A DNA stretch of 64,000 nucleotides. Origin: Nitrosospira lacus. Lineage in GTDB: Bacteria; Pseudomonadota; Gammaproteobacteria; Burkholderiales; Nitrosomonadaceae. A model generated the notes under the pieces. That model searched no databases and was not told where the DNA came from. It was given only the letters and a program-made list of their open reading frames with translations. A program made the translations under genes and the position numbers. The DNA is taken from the NCBI RefSeq assembly GCF_000355765.4, contig NZ_CP021106.3:2141137-2205136 (forward strand), given 5' to 3'. Numbering within the stretch: the stretch's first letter is position 1; each line of letters begins with the position of its first letter. Below are positions 8,588 through 17,721 of the stretch, piece by piece.

Positions 8588-8703
8588 TCCTGAATCCGGT
8601 AGTTTGTAGCGAACCCCAGGGATAATGGTTAAGTGGCGCAAAAAAATCTTTATGGATCATAACGCTAATCCGAAAGATGAGCGGCCGGCTGCCGGATTCA
8701 GGA
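8588..8703 (-). repeat. Dispersed intergenic repeat, copy 1 (inverted relative to copies 2-4)
   Basis: 116-base element almost filling the motA-motB gap. Its ends are near-perfect inverted repeats, TCCTGAATCCGGTAG (8588-8602) and CTGCCGGATTCAGGA (8689-8703). Read on the minus strand it aligns with the copies at 18631, 52500 and 55758: shared pieces are CCGCTCATCTTTC, ATTAGCG, ATGATCCATAAAGATT and, at the end, CTACCGGATTCAGG. The right end lies 18 bases before the motB start and adjoins its ribosome site. Function unknown. Confidence 0.75.
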
Positions 8704-8721
8704 TTACAGGAATATACATTC

Positions 8722-9639
8722 ATGGCTGACGAAAAACGTACCATCGTCATCAAGAGAATCAAGAAGCATGGCCGCCACCATGGTGGCGCATGGAAGATTG
8801 CCTACGCGGATTTTGTTACCGCGATGATGGCATTCTTCCTGCTCATGTGGCTGCTTGGAGCCACCACCCAGGAACAATTGCAAGGTCTTTCCGAGTATTT
8901 TCAGACTCCCATCAAAGTTCAGCCAAACAGAGCCAGTGGCAGTGGTGACAGAAGCAGCGTGATCCAGGGCGGCGGCAAGGATACAACGCGGCGCGAGGGG
9001 CAAGTGAGGAGGGTGAGTGCAGGACCCGATAATCTCAAGGTGGCGCAGGCCGAGCTGGAGCGGCTTGACAGGCGCAAGCTGGAAGCCCTGAAGGGCCGGC
9101 TGGAGCAGTTGATCGAGTCTCATCCGATCATGCGCGACTTCAAGGAACAATTGCTGCTGGATATTACTTCCGAGGGTTTGCGAATCCAGATCGTCGATCA
9201 CCTGAACCGGCCCATGTTCGCACTCGCCAAGGCCGAGCTGCAACCCTATACCAAGACGATCCTGCAAAAGCTGGGCGGGGTATTGAACGAAGTGCCCAAT
9301 AAAATTAGTCTCTCAGGTCACACCGATGCAACACCCTATGCGAGCGGCGAGAAGAATTACAGCAACTGGGAGCTTTCTGCCGATCGAGCCAACGCCTCGC
9401 GCCGGCAACTGATCATGGGCGGCATGAATGAGCAAAAAATCATGCGTGTGGTAGGTTTGAGCTCGGCGGTACTGTTCGATAAGGACGACGCCACCAATCC
9501 CATCAATCGGCGTATCAGTGTTATCGTAATGAGCAACAAGGCGGCGGAGGATCTGAGCAAGGAAGGCGGGGTAACGAAACAGATCAGAAGTAATGCTACG
9601 GTGGATACGCATGCCTTGCAGCCCGCCGGCACCAGTTAA
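8722..9639 (+). CDS. motB: Flagellar stator protein MotB
   Basis: 305 residues from ATG 8722, preferred to 8677 because of the ACAGGAA ribosome site and the standard MADEKRTIVIKRIKK opening. One membrane helix (YADFVTAMMAFFLLMWLLGA) holds the proton-binding aspartate, D30. The C-terminal OmpA-like domain (SGHTDATPY, NYSNWELSADRANA, NRRISVIVM) anchors the stator to peptidoglycan. It pairs with MotA upstream; a second stator set, MotCD, lies at 16629-18566. Confidence 0.96.
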   Translation: MADEKRTIVIKRIKKHGRHHGGAWKIAYADFVTAMMAFFLLMWLLGATTQEQLQGLSEYFQTPIKVQPNRASGSGDRSSVIQGGGKDTTRREGQVRRVSAGPDNLKVAQAELERLDRRKLEALKGRLEQLIESHPIMRDFKEQLLLDITSEGLRIQIVDHLNRPMFALAKAELQPYTKTILQKLGGVLNEVPNKISLSGHTDATPYASGEKNYSNWELSADRANASRRQLIMGGMNEQKIMRVVGLSSAVLFDKDDATNPINRRISVIVMSNKAAEDLSKEGGVTKQIRSNATVDTHALQPAGTS

Positions 9640-9844
9640 AAACCCTCGATAAATCCCGAATCCCATGCGGCCGTGGTGACGCGCCTGTTCAGAGGTTCCG
9701 CAGTGCGCACTGACAGCCACTATTCTAAAAGCGGAATTGCGGGGCTAATTTCACTCTTTTCCTTCGATGATTCACTCCTGAAGCGTTTAATAATCACACA
9801 TGTAACAGATGAGCCGATTATGAACGCACTTGCGGGAGTTTGGA

Positions 9845-10990
9845 GTGAGCGAAGAGAGTGACCTCGAAAAAACGGAACCTGCATCGCCGCGGAAACTGGA
9901 GAAGTCCCGCGACGAAGGCCAGATTCCGCGTTCGCCAGAGCTATCCACATTCGCGGTTCTGATCACCGCTGGCTGCGGCCTTTGGTTGATGGGCGGGCAT
10001 CTCACCAGCCAGCTTTCCATTTTGATGAGAGATGGAATGAAGGTGCCGCGCGATGCCGGTTTCGATTCCAGTCTGCTTCTCGATCGGTTGTTCGATCAAT
10101 CCTTCGATATCCTGTTTGCATTCTCTCCTTTCCTGATTTTGATGCTCCTGATGGCGGTGACCGCACCCATGCTGATTTCGGGCTGGCTTTTTAGCTGGAA
10201 GTCGCTCGAGCCTAAATTCAACCGGCTCAATCCCATAAGTGGATTGGGCCGCATGTTTTCCCTGAACAGTCTGATCGAACTGACCAAGGCTCTTCTCAAG
10301 GCTGCACTGATCGGGGGAGCAGGGGTCTGGACAATCTGGCACAACAAGGAAGCGGTGTTGTCGCTGATTGCCGCTCCGCTTGCCGTGGGCGCCGGCCATA
10401 TGGGCAACCTGATCGTCATGAGTTTTCTCACCATAGCGGGAACCATGGTGCTGATTGCGGCGGTGGATGTGCCCTTCAAGCTCTGGGATCACTACCGCAA
10501 ACTCAAGATGACCAAGGAAGAAGTGCGCCAGGAAAACAAGGAGACCGATGGCGATCCACAAATGAAGGCTCGCATCCGTGCCCAGCAGCGTGAGATGGCA
10601 AGAAAGCGCATGATGGCCGAGGTTCCCAAAGCCGATGTGATTGTCACTAACCCGACGCATTACTCCGTTGCGCTTAAGTATGAAGATGGCAAGATGCGCG
10701 CCCCGCGCGTTGTGGCCAAGGGCTCACATCTGCTGGCCCTGAAGATTCGCGAGATAGGCCAGCAACATCACGTACCACTGCTGGAAGCACCGCCGCTCGC
10801 GCGCGCCTTGTATCACCACGCCGAGCTGGGCGATGAGATTCCCCAGACTTTGTATAACGCCGTGGCCGAGGTCCTGGCATATGTCTACCAGTTGCGCCGC
10901 CACCGCGAGTACGGCGGGAAGGCGCCCAATCCACCGGATATCCTGGAAGTTCCCGCCGAACTGGACCCAGAAAATACCGCATTCAAATGA
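9845..10990 (+). CDS. flhB: Flagellar type III export gate protein FlhB
   Basis: 381 residues from the GTG at 9845, chosen over an in-frame TTG at 9830 because GGGAG precedes it and MSEESDLEKTEPASPRKLEK is the usual start. Four membrane helices are followed by the cytoplasmic domain. The autocleavage motif NPTH is at residues 269-272, the same numbering as in enteric FlhB, then VALKYEDGKMRAPRVVAKG. FlhB switches export from rod/hook to filament substrates. It opens the flhB-flhA-flhF-flhG-fliA-motCD gene string. Confidence 0.95.
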   Translation: MSEESDLEKTEPASPRKLEKSRDEGQIPRSPELSTFAVLITAGCGLWLMGGHLTSQLSILMRDGMKVPRDAGFDSSLLLDRLFDQSFDILFAFSPFLILMLLMAVTAPMLISGWLFSWKSLEPKFNRLNPISGLGRMFSLNSLIELTKALLKAALIGGAGVWTIWHNKEAVLSLIAAPLAVGAGHMGNLIVMSFLTIAGTMVLIAAVDVPFKLWDHYRKLKMTKEEVRQENKETDGDPQMKARIRAQQREMARKRMMAEVPKADVIVTNPTHYSVALKYEDGKMRAPRVVAKGSHLLALKIREIGQQHHVPLLEAPPLARALYHHAELGDEIPQTLYNAVAEVLAYVYQLRRHREYGGKAPNPPDILEVPAELDPENTAFK

Positions 10991-11024
10991 CATCCGATCT
11001 ATCCGCGAAAGAACCGACCATTCC

Positions 11025-13103
11025 ATGAACATAATCGCCAAATTCAACAACGTATTCAGCAGCGTGAACGCTCGCAGTCTTACCGGTCCGCTGCTGATAC
11101 TCATGATTCTCGGCATGATGGTGCTGCCGCTACCGGCTTTTGTGCTGGATATGATGTTTACTTTCAATATTGCGCTTTCCATTATGGTATTGCTGGTCAG
11201 TATTCATACGCACAAGCCGCTGGAGTTTGCGGTATTCCCGACTGTGCTGCTACTTACTACCCTATTGCGGCTGTCGCTGAACGTGGCTTCAACCCGCATT
11301 GTGCTGATGGAAGGCCATACCGGGCCGGATGCGGCCGGAAAGGTGATCGAGGCGTTCGGTCATTATCTTGTGGGCGGCAACTATACGGTGGGTATTGTTG
11401 TGTTCATTATCCTGGTGGTAATCAATTTCATAGTAATCACCAAAGGTGCCGGCCGTATTGCAGAAGTCGCGGCACGTTTTACACTGGATGCGATGCCAGG
11501 CAAGCAGATGGCAATCGACGCCGATCTGAACGCTGGCCTGCTGGGCGAAGAAGAGGCCGGCAGGCGCCGTACCGCTATCGCTCAGGAGGCGGAATTCTAC
11601 GGCTCGATGGATGGCGCCAGCAAGTTTGTTCGGGGCGACGCGATAGCGGGCATCCTGATTCTCTTCATCAATGTGATCGGCGGCCTGCTTGTCGGCGTAC
11701 TTCAGCACGACCTGGACATGGCCACCGCTGCCAAGACTTACACACTCCTTGCCATCGGGGATGGCCTGGTGGCACAGATCCCTGCGCTCATCATCTCCAC
11801 CGCAGCAGGCCTGGTAGTGAGCCGCGTAGGCACGGATGAGGATATCAGCGGCCAGCTCGTGAGCCAGCTTTTTTCCAGACCGCAGGTACTGGTCCTTACC
11901 GCCGCCATCATCGGCCTCATGGGTCTGATACCCGGCATGCCGCACATTGCCTTCCTGCTGCTGGCCGCTGTGCTGGGAGGTGGCGCGTACATGATGACTC
12001 AGCGCGAGAAACAGGCCGCGGGGCGAGTGGCGGTTGCACCTGCCGGACAGCCTGAAGTCCAGGACGCGAGCTGGGACGATGTAATGCCGGTCGACGTTCT
12101 GGGGCTTGAGGTGGGTTACCGGCTGATCTCACTGGTGGACAAGGCACAGGACGGGGAACTGCTACGGCGGATCAAGGGCGTACGCAAGAAGTTCGCGCAG
12201 GAGATCGGATATTTGCCGCCATCGGTACACATTCGCGACAATCTGGAGCTGCGCCCCAATGCTTACCGCATTACCCTCAAAGGAGTAGCAATCGGTGCCG
12301 GCGAGGTCAACGTGAGCCAATACCTGGCAATCAACCCCGGCGGCGTCTCCGGCACCTTGCCGGGATTCGCCACCAGCGACCCCGCCTTTGGGTTGCCGGC
12401 CGTCTGGATCGAAGGCAGCCTGCGTGATCAGGCCCAGGTACTAGGCTATACCGTGGTCGATCCCGGCACGGTCGTGGCAACGCATTTGAATCATTTGATG
12501 CATACCCATGCGGCAGAGTTGCTGGGCCGCCTCGAAGTGCAGCAGTTACTCGACCGTGTGGCGAAAGATTCACCCAAGCTGGTGGAGGATCTGACCCCCA
12601 AACTCCTCCCGCTTTCCACCGTACAAAAGGTATTGCAGAACCTGCTCGATGAGAGCGTCCATATTCGAGACATGCGGACCATCATCGATGCTATGGCTGA
12701 GCATGCCGCCCGTGTACAAGATCCGCACGAATTGACGGCTTTGATTCGCATCGCCCTGGGTCGCGCAATTGTTCAGCAAATCTGGCCCCAGTCCGGCGAA
12801 TTACAAGTCATGGCACTGGATGCCGGGCTGGAAAGGCTGTTGACACAGGCGTTGCAAGCCAGCCCGAACAGCGCCGGCATCGAGCCGGGGCTGGCCGATA
12901 CCCTGATGCGCGAAGCGGCAGGTGCGAGCAAACGCCAGGAGCAGGTGGGTCTCGTTCCGGTATTGCTGGTACCAGCGCCGCTGCGGACGCTATTGGCACG
13001 CTTTCTGCGCAGAGCCCTTCCACAGCTCAAGATCCTGTCGCACGCTGAAGTACCCGATTCCAGCAACATTAAAGTTACCTCTATTCTGGGAGCAAGAGCA
13101 TGA
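11025..13103 (+). CDS. flhA: Flagellar type III export gate protein FlhA
   Basis: 692 residues. FlhA is the nonameric export gate that couples proton flow to secretion and docks chaperone-substrate complexes. About eight N-terminal membrane helices precede a cytoplasmic domain from about residue 330. The family signature is visible in RFTLDAMPGKQMAIDADLNAG and EEEAGRRRTAI. The frame is open far upstream, but only ATG 11025 gives a proper FlhA start. It lies 34 bases after flhB and overlaps flhF by 4 bases (ATGA). Confidence 0.96.
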   Translation: MNIIAKFNNVFSSVNARSLTGPLLILMILGMMVLPLPAFVLDMMFTFNIALSIMVLLVSIHTHKPLEFAVFPTVLLLTTLLRLSLNVASTRIVLMEGHTGPDAAGKVIEAFGHYLVGGNYTVGIVVFIILVVINFIVITKGAGRIAEVAARFTLDAMPGKQMAIDADLNAGLLGEEEAGRRRTAIAQEAEFYGSMDGASKFVRGDAIAGILILFINVIGGLLVGVLQHDLDMATAAKTYTLLAIGDGLVAQIPALIISTAAGLVVSRVGTDEDISGQLVSQLFSRPQVLVLTAAIIGLMGLIPGMPHIAFLLLAAVLGGGAYMMTQREKQAAGRVAVAPAGQPEVQDASWDDVMPVDVLGLEVGYRLISLVDKAQDGELLRRIKGVRKKFAQEIGYLPPSVHIRDNLELRPNAYRITLKGVAIGAGEVNVSQYLAINPGGVSGTLPGFATSDPAFGLPAVWIEGSLRDQAQVLGYTVVDPGTVVATHLNHLMHTHAAELLGRLEVQQLLDRVAKDSPKLVEDLTPKLLPLSTVQKVLQNLLDESVHIRDMRTIIDAMAEHAARVQDPHELTALIRIALGRAIVQQIWPQSGELQVMALDAGLERLLTQALQASPNSAGIEPGLADTLMREAAGASKRQEQVGLVPVLLVPAPLRTLLARFLRRALPQLKILSHAEVPDSSNIKVTSILGARA

Positions 13104-14890
13104 GCATTAAACGATTTTTCGCAAAAACGACACGGGATGCATTGCATATGGTGCGCGATGCACTCGGACCCGATGGGGCGATTATCTCTAATCGTGTGGT
13201 GGATGGAGGCATCGAAATATTGGCATTGGGTCCCGACGACATTACGGCGCTGATACCCCCGTCTGTAGCGGACGGGGTCGAAGATGCTTCAACTCCGGGC
13301 AATGGAGCGTGGGAAGTCGAGCCACTCAGGGAACTGCTAGTAGAACCGCTGAATCAGGCGAAAGACATGAATCCCACCGCCGGGGGAAAATTTGCTGAAG
13401 ATGGAGTGCCAACCGATGCCGGAGTCAAAGATTCACCGCGGCTTCATTTCCCCGCCTTCGACGGGAACCATGAACAGCAAGGAGAACGCTGGACAATTCC
13501 GGATCTTTCGGCCGAATCCCGTCAAACGAAAAGCCGGATACTGTCCGGAGTGCATGAGGTGAAGGCGAAACCGGATTTTGTTAACGGAGATGACTATGGA
13601 CAGTCTGCAGTAGGGTCTCGCAGCTGGGCAGACACATCAGTGGAGCGGGTAGTGGGCCGGAGGACGGGCAGGCGGGAGCCGGTGGGCCTGCCAACTCCGG
13701 AATCCGGGACCCCCAGCAAAAAACGGCGTGCCGCAACCAACTCACGCGAAAAATCCAGCCCGAAGGCTCAAGTTACCCGGGCAACCCGGGCAGCCCCGGT
13801 TCCTGCAAAAAAAACATCACCCATATTTGATCCCCGTCAGATAGCAGACGAGGTCGCCGCAAGCGTACTGAGCGAGATCCAATCGATGCGTGGCACCCTG
13901 GAGCAACAATTGGCCGCGCTGGGCTGGAACGAACAACAACGGCGCCATCCCGTACGCGGGCAGGTGTTGCGCAAGCTATTGGCAGCGGGCTTCAGTGCCT
14001 CTCTTGCACATGATCTGCTGGATCAGTTGCCCGTAGGCCAATTCACGGGCCAACTTACGGGACAACTCGCAGGATCATCCACAATTCCGGAAGGACAGCA
14101 GGAGGAGAGGCGCGAGAAAGATGCGATGAACTGGATAAAGACGGTATTGGCGGGGAACCTTCTGACAATTGGCAATGAGAACGAAATGCTCGAAAAAGGC
14201 GGTGTTTATGCGCTGGTAGGGCCGACTGGCGTGGGTAAGACCACTACCACTGCCAAGCTTGCCGCGCGTTGTGTCGTGCGCCATGGATCGGATAAGCTGG
14301 CATTGCTGACGACCGATGGTTACCGGATTGGCGGGCACGAGCAACTACGCATCTATGGCAAGATTCTGGGTGTATCGGTCTACGCGGTGAAAGATGCCCA
14401 AGACCTGACTCTCGCCCTGGCGGAGCTGCGAGGCAAACATATGGTGCTGATAGACACTGTGGGAATGGGCCAGCGCGACAAGATGGTAACCGAGCAGGTG
14501 GCAATGTTGGCCGGATGCGGCACCGGGATCAAACGTTTGTTGTTACTCAATGCGGCATCCAGCGGGGATACGCTGAACGAAGTGGTTCACGCCTACCAGG
14601 GCGATGGCTTGGCGGGAGCCATCATCACCAAACTGGACGAAGCAGTTACCACGGGTTGCGTGCTGGACACAGCAATCCGCCATCAGCTGCCGCTTTACTA
14701 CGGCGCCACCGGCCAGCGCGTCCCCGAGGATCTGCATTTAGCCGATTCTGCCCATCTGGTTAACAATGCATTCAACAACCTACCCGTCGCGTCCCCTTTT
14801 GCTCTGCCGGAGGACGCCCTGCCGATGCTCATGGCGGGTGTAAAGAAGGGTATGGCGAATCTGGGTGGCAATGGAGTTTATTTTGGCTAA
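13100..14890 (+). CDS. flhF: Flagellar placement GTPase FlhF
   Basis: 596 residues, long for FlhF (often 400-460); the extra length is a low-complexity, poorly conserved linker at about 60-260. The SRP-type GTPase domain starts near residue 370: GPTGVGKTTTTAKLAARC, TTDGYRIGGHEQLRIYG, LIDTVGMGQRD and ITKLDEA. The N-terminal MSIKRFFAKTTRDALHMVRDALGPDGAIISNR is typical. FlhF marks the pole for flagellar assembly in polarly flagellated bacteria. It starts on the flhA stop codon and overlaps flhG, so translation is likely coupled. Confidence 0.93.
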   Translation: MSIKRFFAKTTRDALHMVRDALGPDGAIISNRVVDGGIEILALGPDDITALIPPSVADGVEDASTPGNGAWEVEPLRELLVEPLNQAKDMNPTAGGKFAEDGVPTDAGVKDSPRLHFPAFDGNHEQQGERWTIPDLSAESRQTKSRILSGVHEVKAKPDFVNGDDYGQSAVGSRSWADTSVERVVGRRTGRREPVGLPTPESGTPSKKRRAATNSREKSSPKAQVTRATRAAPVPAKKTSPIFDPRQIADEVAASVLSEIQSMRGTLEQQLAALGWNEQQRRHPVRGQVLRKLLAAGFSASLAHDLLDQLPVGQFTGQLTGQLAGSSTIPEGQQEERREKDAMNWIKTVLAGNLLTIGNENEMLEKGGVYALVGPTGVGKTTTTAKLAARCVVRHGSDKLALLTTDGYRIGGHEQLRIYGKILGVSVYAVKDAQDLTLALAELRGKHMVLIDTVGMGQRDKMVTEQVAMLAGCGTGIKRLLLLNAASSGDTLNEVVHAYQGDGLAGAIITKLDEAVTTGCVLDTAIRHQLPLYYGATGQRVPEDLHLADSAHLVNNAFNNLPVASPFALPEDALPMLMAGVKKGMANLGGNGVYFG

Positions 14891-15926
14891 TCCAGTCGAA
14901 GACCAGGCCGAGGGATTGCGCCGCCTGCTGAGGCACGGTTCCCCGCATATCATAACTGTCGTATCGGGCAGTGTGGGTGCGGGCAAGACAAGTGCGGTGA
15001 TCAATCTGGCCACGGCCCTTGCGCGCAACGGCAAGGATGTGCTGGTGATCGACGAGAATGCGGGAGCCAATAATCTGGCTGGTACGCTGGGACTTAGCGC
15101 TCACCGCGACTTGCTGGACGTGATCCGGCGCGATAAAACGCTTGATGAAGTGATCATTCCCGGCCCGGATGGAATCCGTCTTTTGCCGGCGGGACGCGGC
15201 ATGCCGGTACTCGGGAAGCTTGGCCCGCATGATCAGACCCACCTGATCGATTGTTTCGACGGTTTTTCGCAGCCGGTGGACGCCATACTGATAGACGCCG
15301 CACCGGGCCGAGTCAGCCGGATGCTGTCCCTTGCTCTTTCCAGCCATGAAATTGTGGTGGTGGTTTCGCCCGAACCGGCCTCGATTACCGCGGCATATGC
15401 GTTGATCAAGCATATCAGCGGCGACCATGGCATCCAGCGGTTCCGCGTGCTGCTCAACAGGACCGTCATCGAGACCGAAGCACAGATGATATTTGACAAC
15501 ATGGCGGGAGTAGCGAGCCGCTACCTGGCAGTCTCGCTCGATTTCATGGGTTTTATCCCGCCGGACGACAAGCTCAGACAATCAAACCGCCGGGGGCACT
15601 CGGTAATTGAAGCATTTCCGGCCGCTATTTCAGCGACGGCGTTCCGCCGCGCGGCGGAGATGCTCACCCACGGGCCGCGCTGCGAGGAAGAGGGTAATGA
15701 AAGCAACGAAAAGGGATTGGGAGGCTTCATGCAATGCCTGATGCAAGGCAGTCAGAGCCAGCGTCAGCATGCCAGCGATAATAGCGGTAATCAGAATGGT
15801 TCCATCAGACAAAGTGCTTCCAATAACCCCGTCAAACAAAGTGATCGCAGTAGCCCGATCAAACAGGCCAATCGTAATAGCATAGCAGCTAAGGGTTCAA
15901 AAGGTCCGGTGGTGAGACATGTATAA
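14871..15926 (+). CDS. flhG: MinD-like ATPase FlhG (FleN), flagellar number regulator
   Basis: About 351 residues from ATG 14871; a GTG two codons earlier (14865) is also possible, and both overlap the end of flhF. The deviant Walker A is SGSVGAGKTSAVINLATALA, with VLVIDENAGANNL and ILIDAAPGRV following, as in MinD/FlhG ATPases that restrain FlhF and set flagellar number. The C-terminal 75 residues are low-complexity and rich in S, N, Q and K, which is unusual and may be lineage-specific. It overlaps fliA by 8 bases. Confidence 0.9.
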   Translation: MEFILANPVEDQAEGLRRLLRHGSPHIITVVSGSVGAGKTSAVINLATALARNGKDVLVIDENAGANNLAGTLGLSAHRDLLDVIRRDKTLDEVIIPGPDGIRLLPAGRGMPVLGKLGPHDQTHLIDCFDGFSQPVDAILIDAAPGRVSRMLSLALSSHEIVVVVSPEPASITAAYALIKHISGDHGIQRFRVLLNRTVIETEAQMIFDNMAGVASRYLAVSLDFMGFIPPDDKLRQSNRRGHSVIEAFPAAISATAFRRAAEMLTHGPRCEEEGNESNEKGLGGFMQCLMQGSQSQRQHASDNSGNQNGSIRQSASNNPVKQSDRSSPIKQANRNSIAAKGSKGPVVRHV

Positions 15927-16647
15927 CGCTGCAGGGGTCATCGATAAAAAACAGTCACTGGCCGAGTTTGCGCCCTTGGTCAAACGCATCGCTAATCATA
16001 TGATTGCCAAACTTCCTCCCAGCGTGGAGGTGGACGACATGATTCAGGTAGGCATGATCGGCCTGATGGATGCGCTGAGCCGCTATGAGGAAGCCCCGGG
16101 CGCCCAGTTCGAAACGTATGCGGCGCAACGCATTCGCGGTGCCATGCTGGATGAATTACGCCAGATGGATTGGCTGCCCCGGGGGGCACGCAAAAATATG
16201 CGCCAGATCGACGCGGCGGTTCATGCGTTACAGCAACGTTCAGGCCGCGCACCCACCGAGGCCGAGATAGCCAACGAACTCAAAGTGCCTGTCGCCGAAT
16301 ACCAGCAGATGCTGCTGGAGGGGCGGGGGACGCAGCTTATTCACTACGAGGATTTTCTGGAAGATGGTGACGACGATTTTCTGGAGCGCAATTGTGCCGG
16401 CAGCGGTGCCGACCCGCTGGCAAGCCTGCTGGATGACAATCTACGAGCAGTATTGATCGGCGCGATCGCCGATCTTCCCGAGCGGGAGAAAATGCTGATG
16501 GGGTTGTACTATGAGCAGGAGTTGAATTTCAAGGAGATCGGCGCGGTTCTCGGCGTGTCCGAATCCAGGATATGTCAGATACATAATCAGGCGGTTTCGC
16601 GGCTACGTGTCAAACTCAAGGAGTGTGCATGGACTTCAATAGCATAA
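15919..16647 (+). CDS. fliA: RNA polymerase sigma factor FliA (sigma-28)
   Basis: 242 residues. FliA directs RNA polymerase to late flagellar promoters. Region 2 (LPPSVEVDDMIQVGMIGLMDA, FETYAAQRIRGAMLDELR), region 3 (RSGRAPTEAEIANEL) and region 4 (LNFKEIGAVLGVSESRICQIHNQA) are all present. Its predicted targets are the six TAAA-N15-GCCGTTA type sites listed here. It is held in check by FlgM (19252). It overlaps flhG by 8 bases and motC by 19 bases. Confidence 0.96.
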   Translation: MYNAAGVIDKKQSLAEFAPLVKRIANHMIAKLPPSVEVDDMIQVGMIGLMDALSRYEEAPGAQFETYAAQRIRGAMLDELRQMDWLPRGARKNMRQIDAAVHALQQRSGRAPTEAEIANELKVPVAEYQQMLLEGRGTQLIHYEDFLEDGDDDFLERNCAGSGADPLASLLDDNLRAVLIGAIADLPEREKMLMGLYYEQELNFKEIGAVLGVSESRICQIHNQAVSRLRVKLKECAWTSIA

Positions 16648-17369
16648 TCGGTGTTGTCATCGCTTTAATCGCTGTCTTTGGCGGCCAGGCGCTGGAAGGC
16701 GGCCATCCCGGCTCGCTCATCCAGCTTACAGCCTTTACGGTCGTGCTGGGAGGAACCCTGGGGGCGGTGCTGTTGCAAAGTCCCGTGCGCCAGTTTTTGC
16801 TTGGCATGAAAATGAGCCGTTGGGTATTCGTTCCTCCGCTGCTCGATGCTGCCGCATTGGTGGAGCATATCGCGGCCTGGAGCACTACCGCGCGTAAAGA
16901 GGGATTGCTGGCGCTTGATCCGCATATCGCGGGTATCGATGACCCGTTCGTGAAGAAAGGGCTGCAACTGGTGGTGGATGGCACGGAGCCGCGGGAATTG
17001 AAGCGGGTGCTGGAAGTGGAGATCGAAACCTTCGACGATCTGCATCGCCAGGGCGCCAGGGTATGGGAAGCAGCCGGCGGATACGCGCCAACCATCGGTA
17101 TACTGGGGGCCGTGATGGGGCTTATCCAGGTGATGGAAAATCTTGCGGACCCGGCTCATCTGGGCGCAGGCATCGCGGTGGCGTTCGTGGCGACCATTTA
17201 TGGCGTGGGGCTGGCCAACCTGGCGTTTCTGCCCATTGCCAACAAGCTGAAATCACTTATCGCGCGCCAGGTATTAATGCGCGAAATGCTGGTGGACGGG
17301 CTGGTTGGAATCGCCAATGGCGAGAACCCGAGACTGATTTCAGGCCGGCTGAAAGGATATGTGGTGTAA
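16629..17369 (+). CDS. motC: Second flagellar stator protein MotC (MotA family)
   Basis: 246 residues, shorter than MotA, as in Pseudomonas MotC. ATG 16629 follows an AAGGAG ribosome site inside the fliA tail. The MotA/TolQ/ExbB features are GGHPGSLIQLTAF, TARKEGLLALDPH, and the channel helices around YAPTIGILGAVMGLIQVM and GIAVAFVATIYGVGLANL. It forms a second proton-driven stator with MotD, and in Pseudomonas the MotCD pair supports swarming on surfaces. Unusually, about 350 bases separate it from motD. Confidence 0.92.
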   Translation: MDFNSIIGVVIALIAVFGGQALEGGHPGSLIQLTAFTVVLGGTLGAVLLQSPVRQFLLGMKMSRWVFVPPLLDAAALVEHIAAWSTTARKEGLLALDPHIAGIDDPFVKKGLQLVVDGTEPRELKRVLEVEIETFDDLHRQGARVWEAAGGYAPTIGILGAVMGLIQVMENLADPAHLGAGIAVAFVATIYGVGLANLAFLPIANKLKSLIARQVLMREMLVDGLVGIANGENPRLISGRLKGYVV

Positions 17370-17511
17370 GAAATGCATAGACGTTTGCCAAGAGGTTATT
17401 CGTCAACCAGAACCCGAATTTCAAACCATGCATTACACATACAGTTTATGCAGGATAGCCGGAACGAAGCAGGATCCGGCAGATTTTCCACATAATGACG
17501 CGGGCCACATC

Positions 17512-17721
17512 ATGACCAAGTATCGGCGCAGTTTACTCAACGGCAATAGAAGTTTTTTTGGCTCCATGCCTGCCGGCCCCAGCCAAGGTCAGCTGGTGAA
17601 CCCTATCGCCGCCTTGTGGGAGGCATTCCGCACTGTTAATGCCGTTTATCCTTCCAGCATTGGATTGAAATCGTATAACCCAGGAATCGGGTTGACAAGC
17701 CTAAGGAAGCGATTACCTTGA
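17512..17721 (+). CDS. Small hypothetical reading frame overlapping the motD start
   Basis: 69 residues, beginning MTKYRRSLLNGNRSFFGSM and ending in SLRKRLP. I recognise no family and no clear ribosome site. It lies in the 348-base gap between motC and motD, where no gap is expected. Its stop codon TGA (17719-17721) overlaps the motD TTG (17718-17720), which would allow translational coupling. It may be a small gene, a leader reading frame or chance; the rest of the gap holds nothing I can name. Confidence 0.25.
   Translation: MTKYRRSLLNGNRSFFGSMPAGPSQGQLVNPIAALWEAFRTVNAVYPSSIGLKSYNPGIGLTSLRKRLP

Noticed and set aside
10833-11024. Upstream extension of the flhA reading frame
   Set aside because: It overlaps flhB in another frame and adds 64 residues unlike any FlhA; ATG 11025 gives the normal start.
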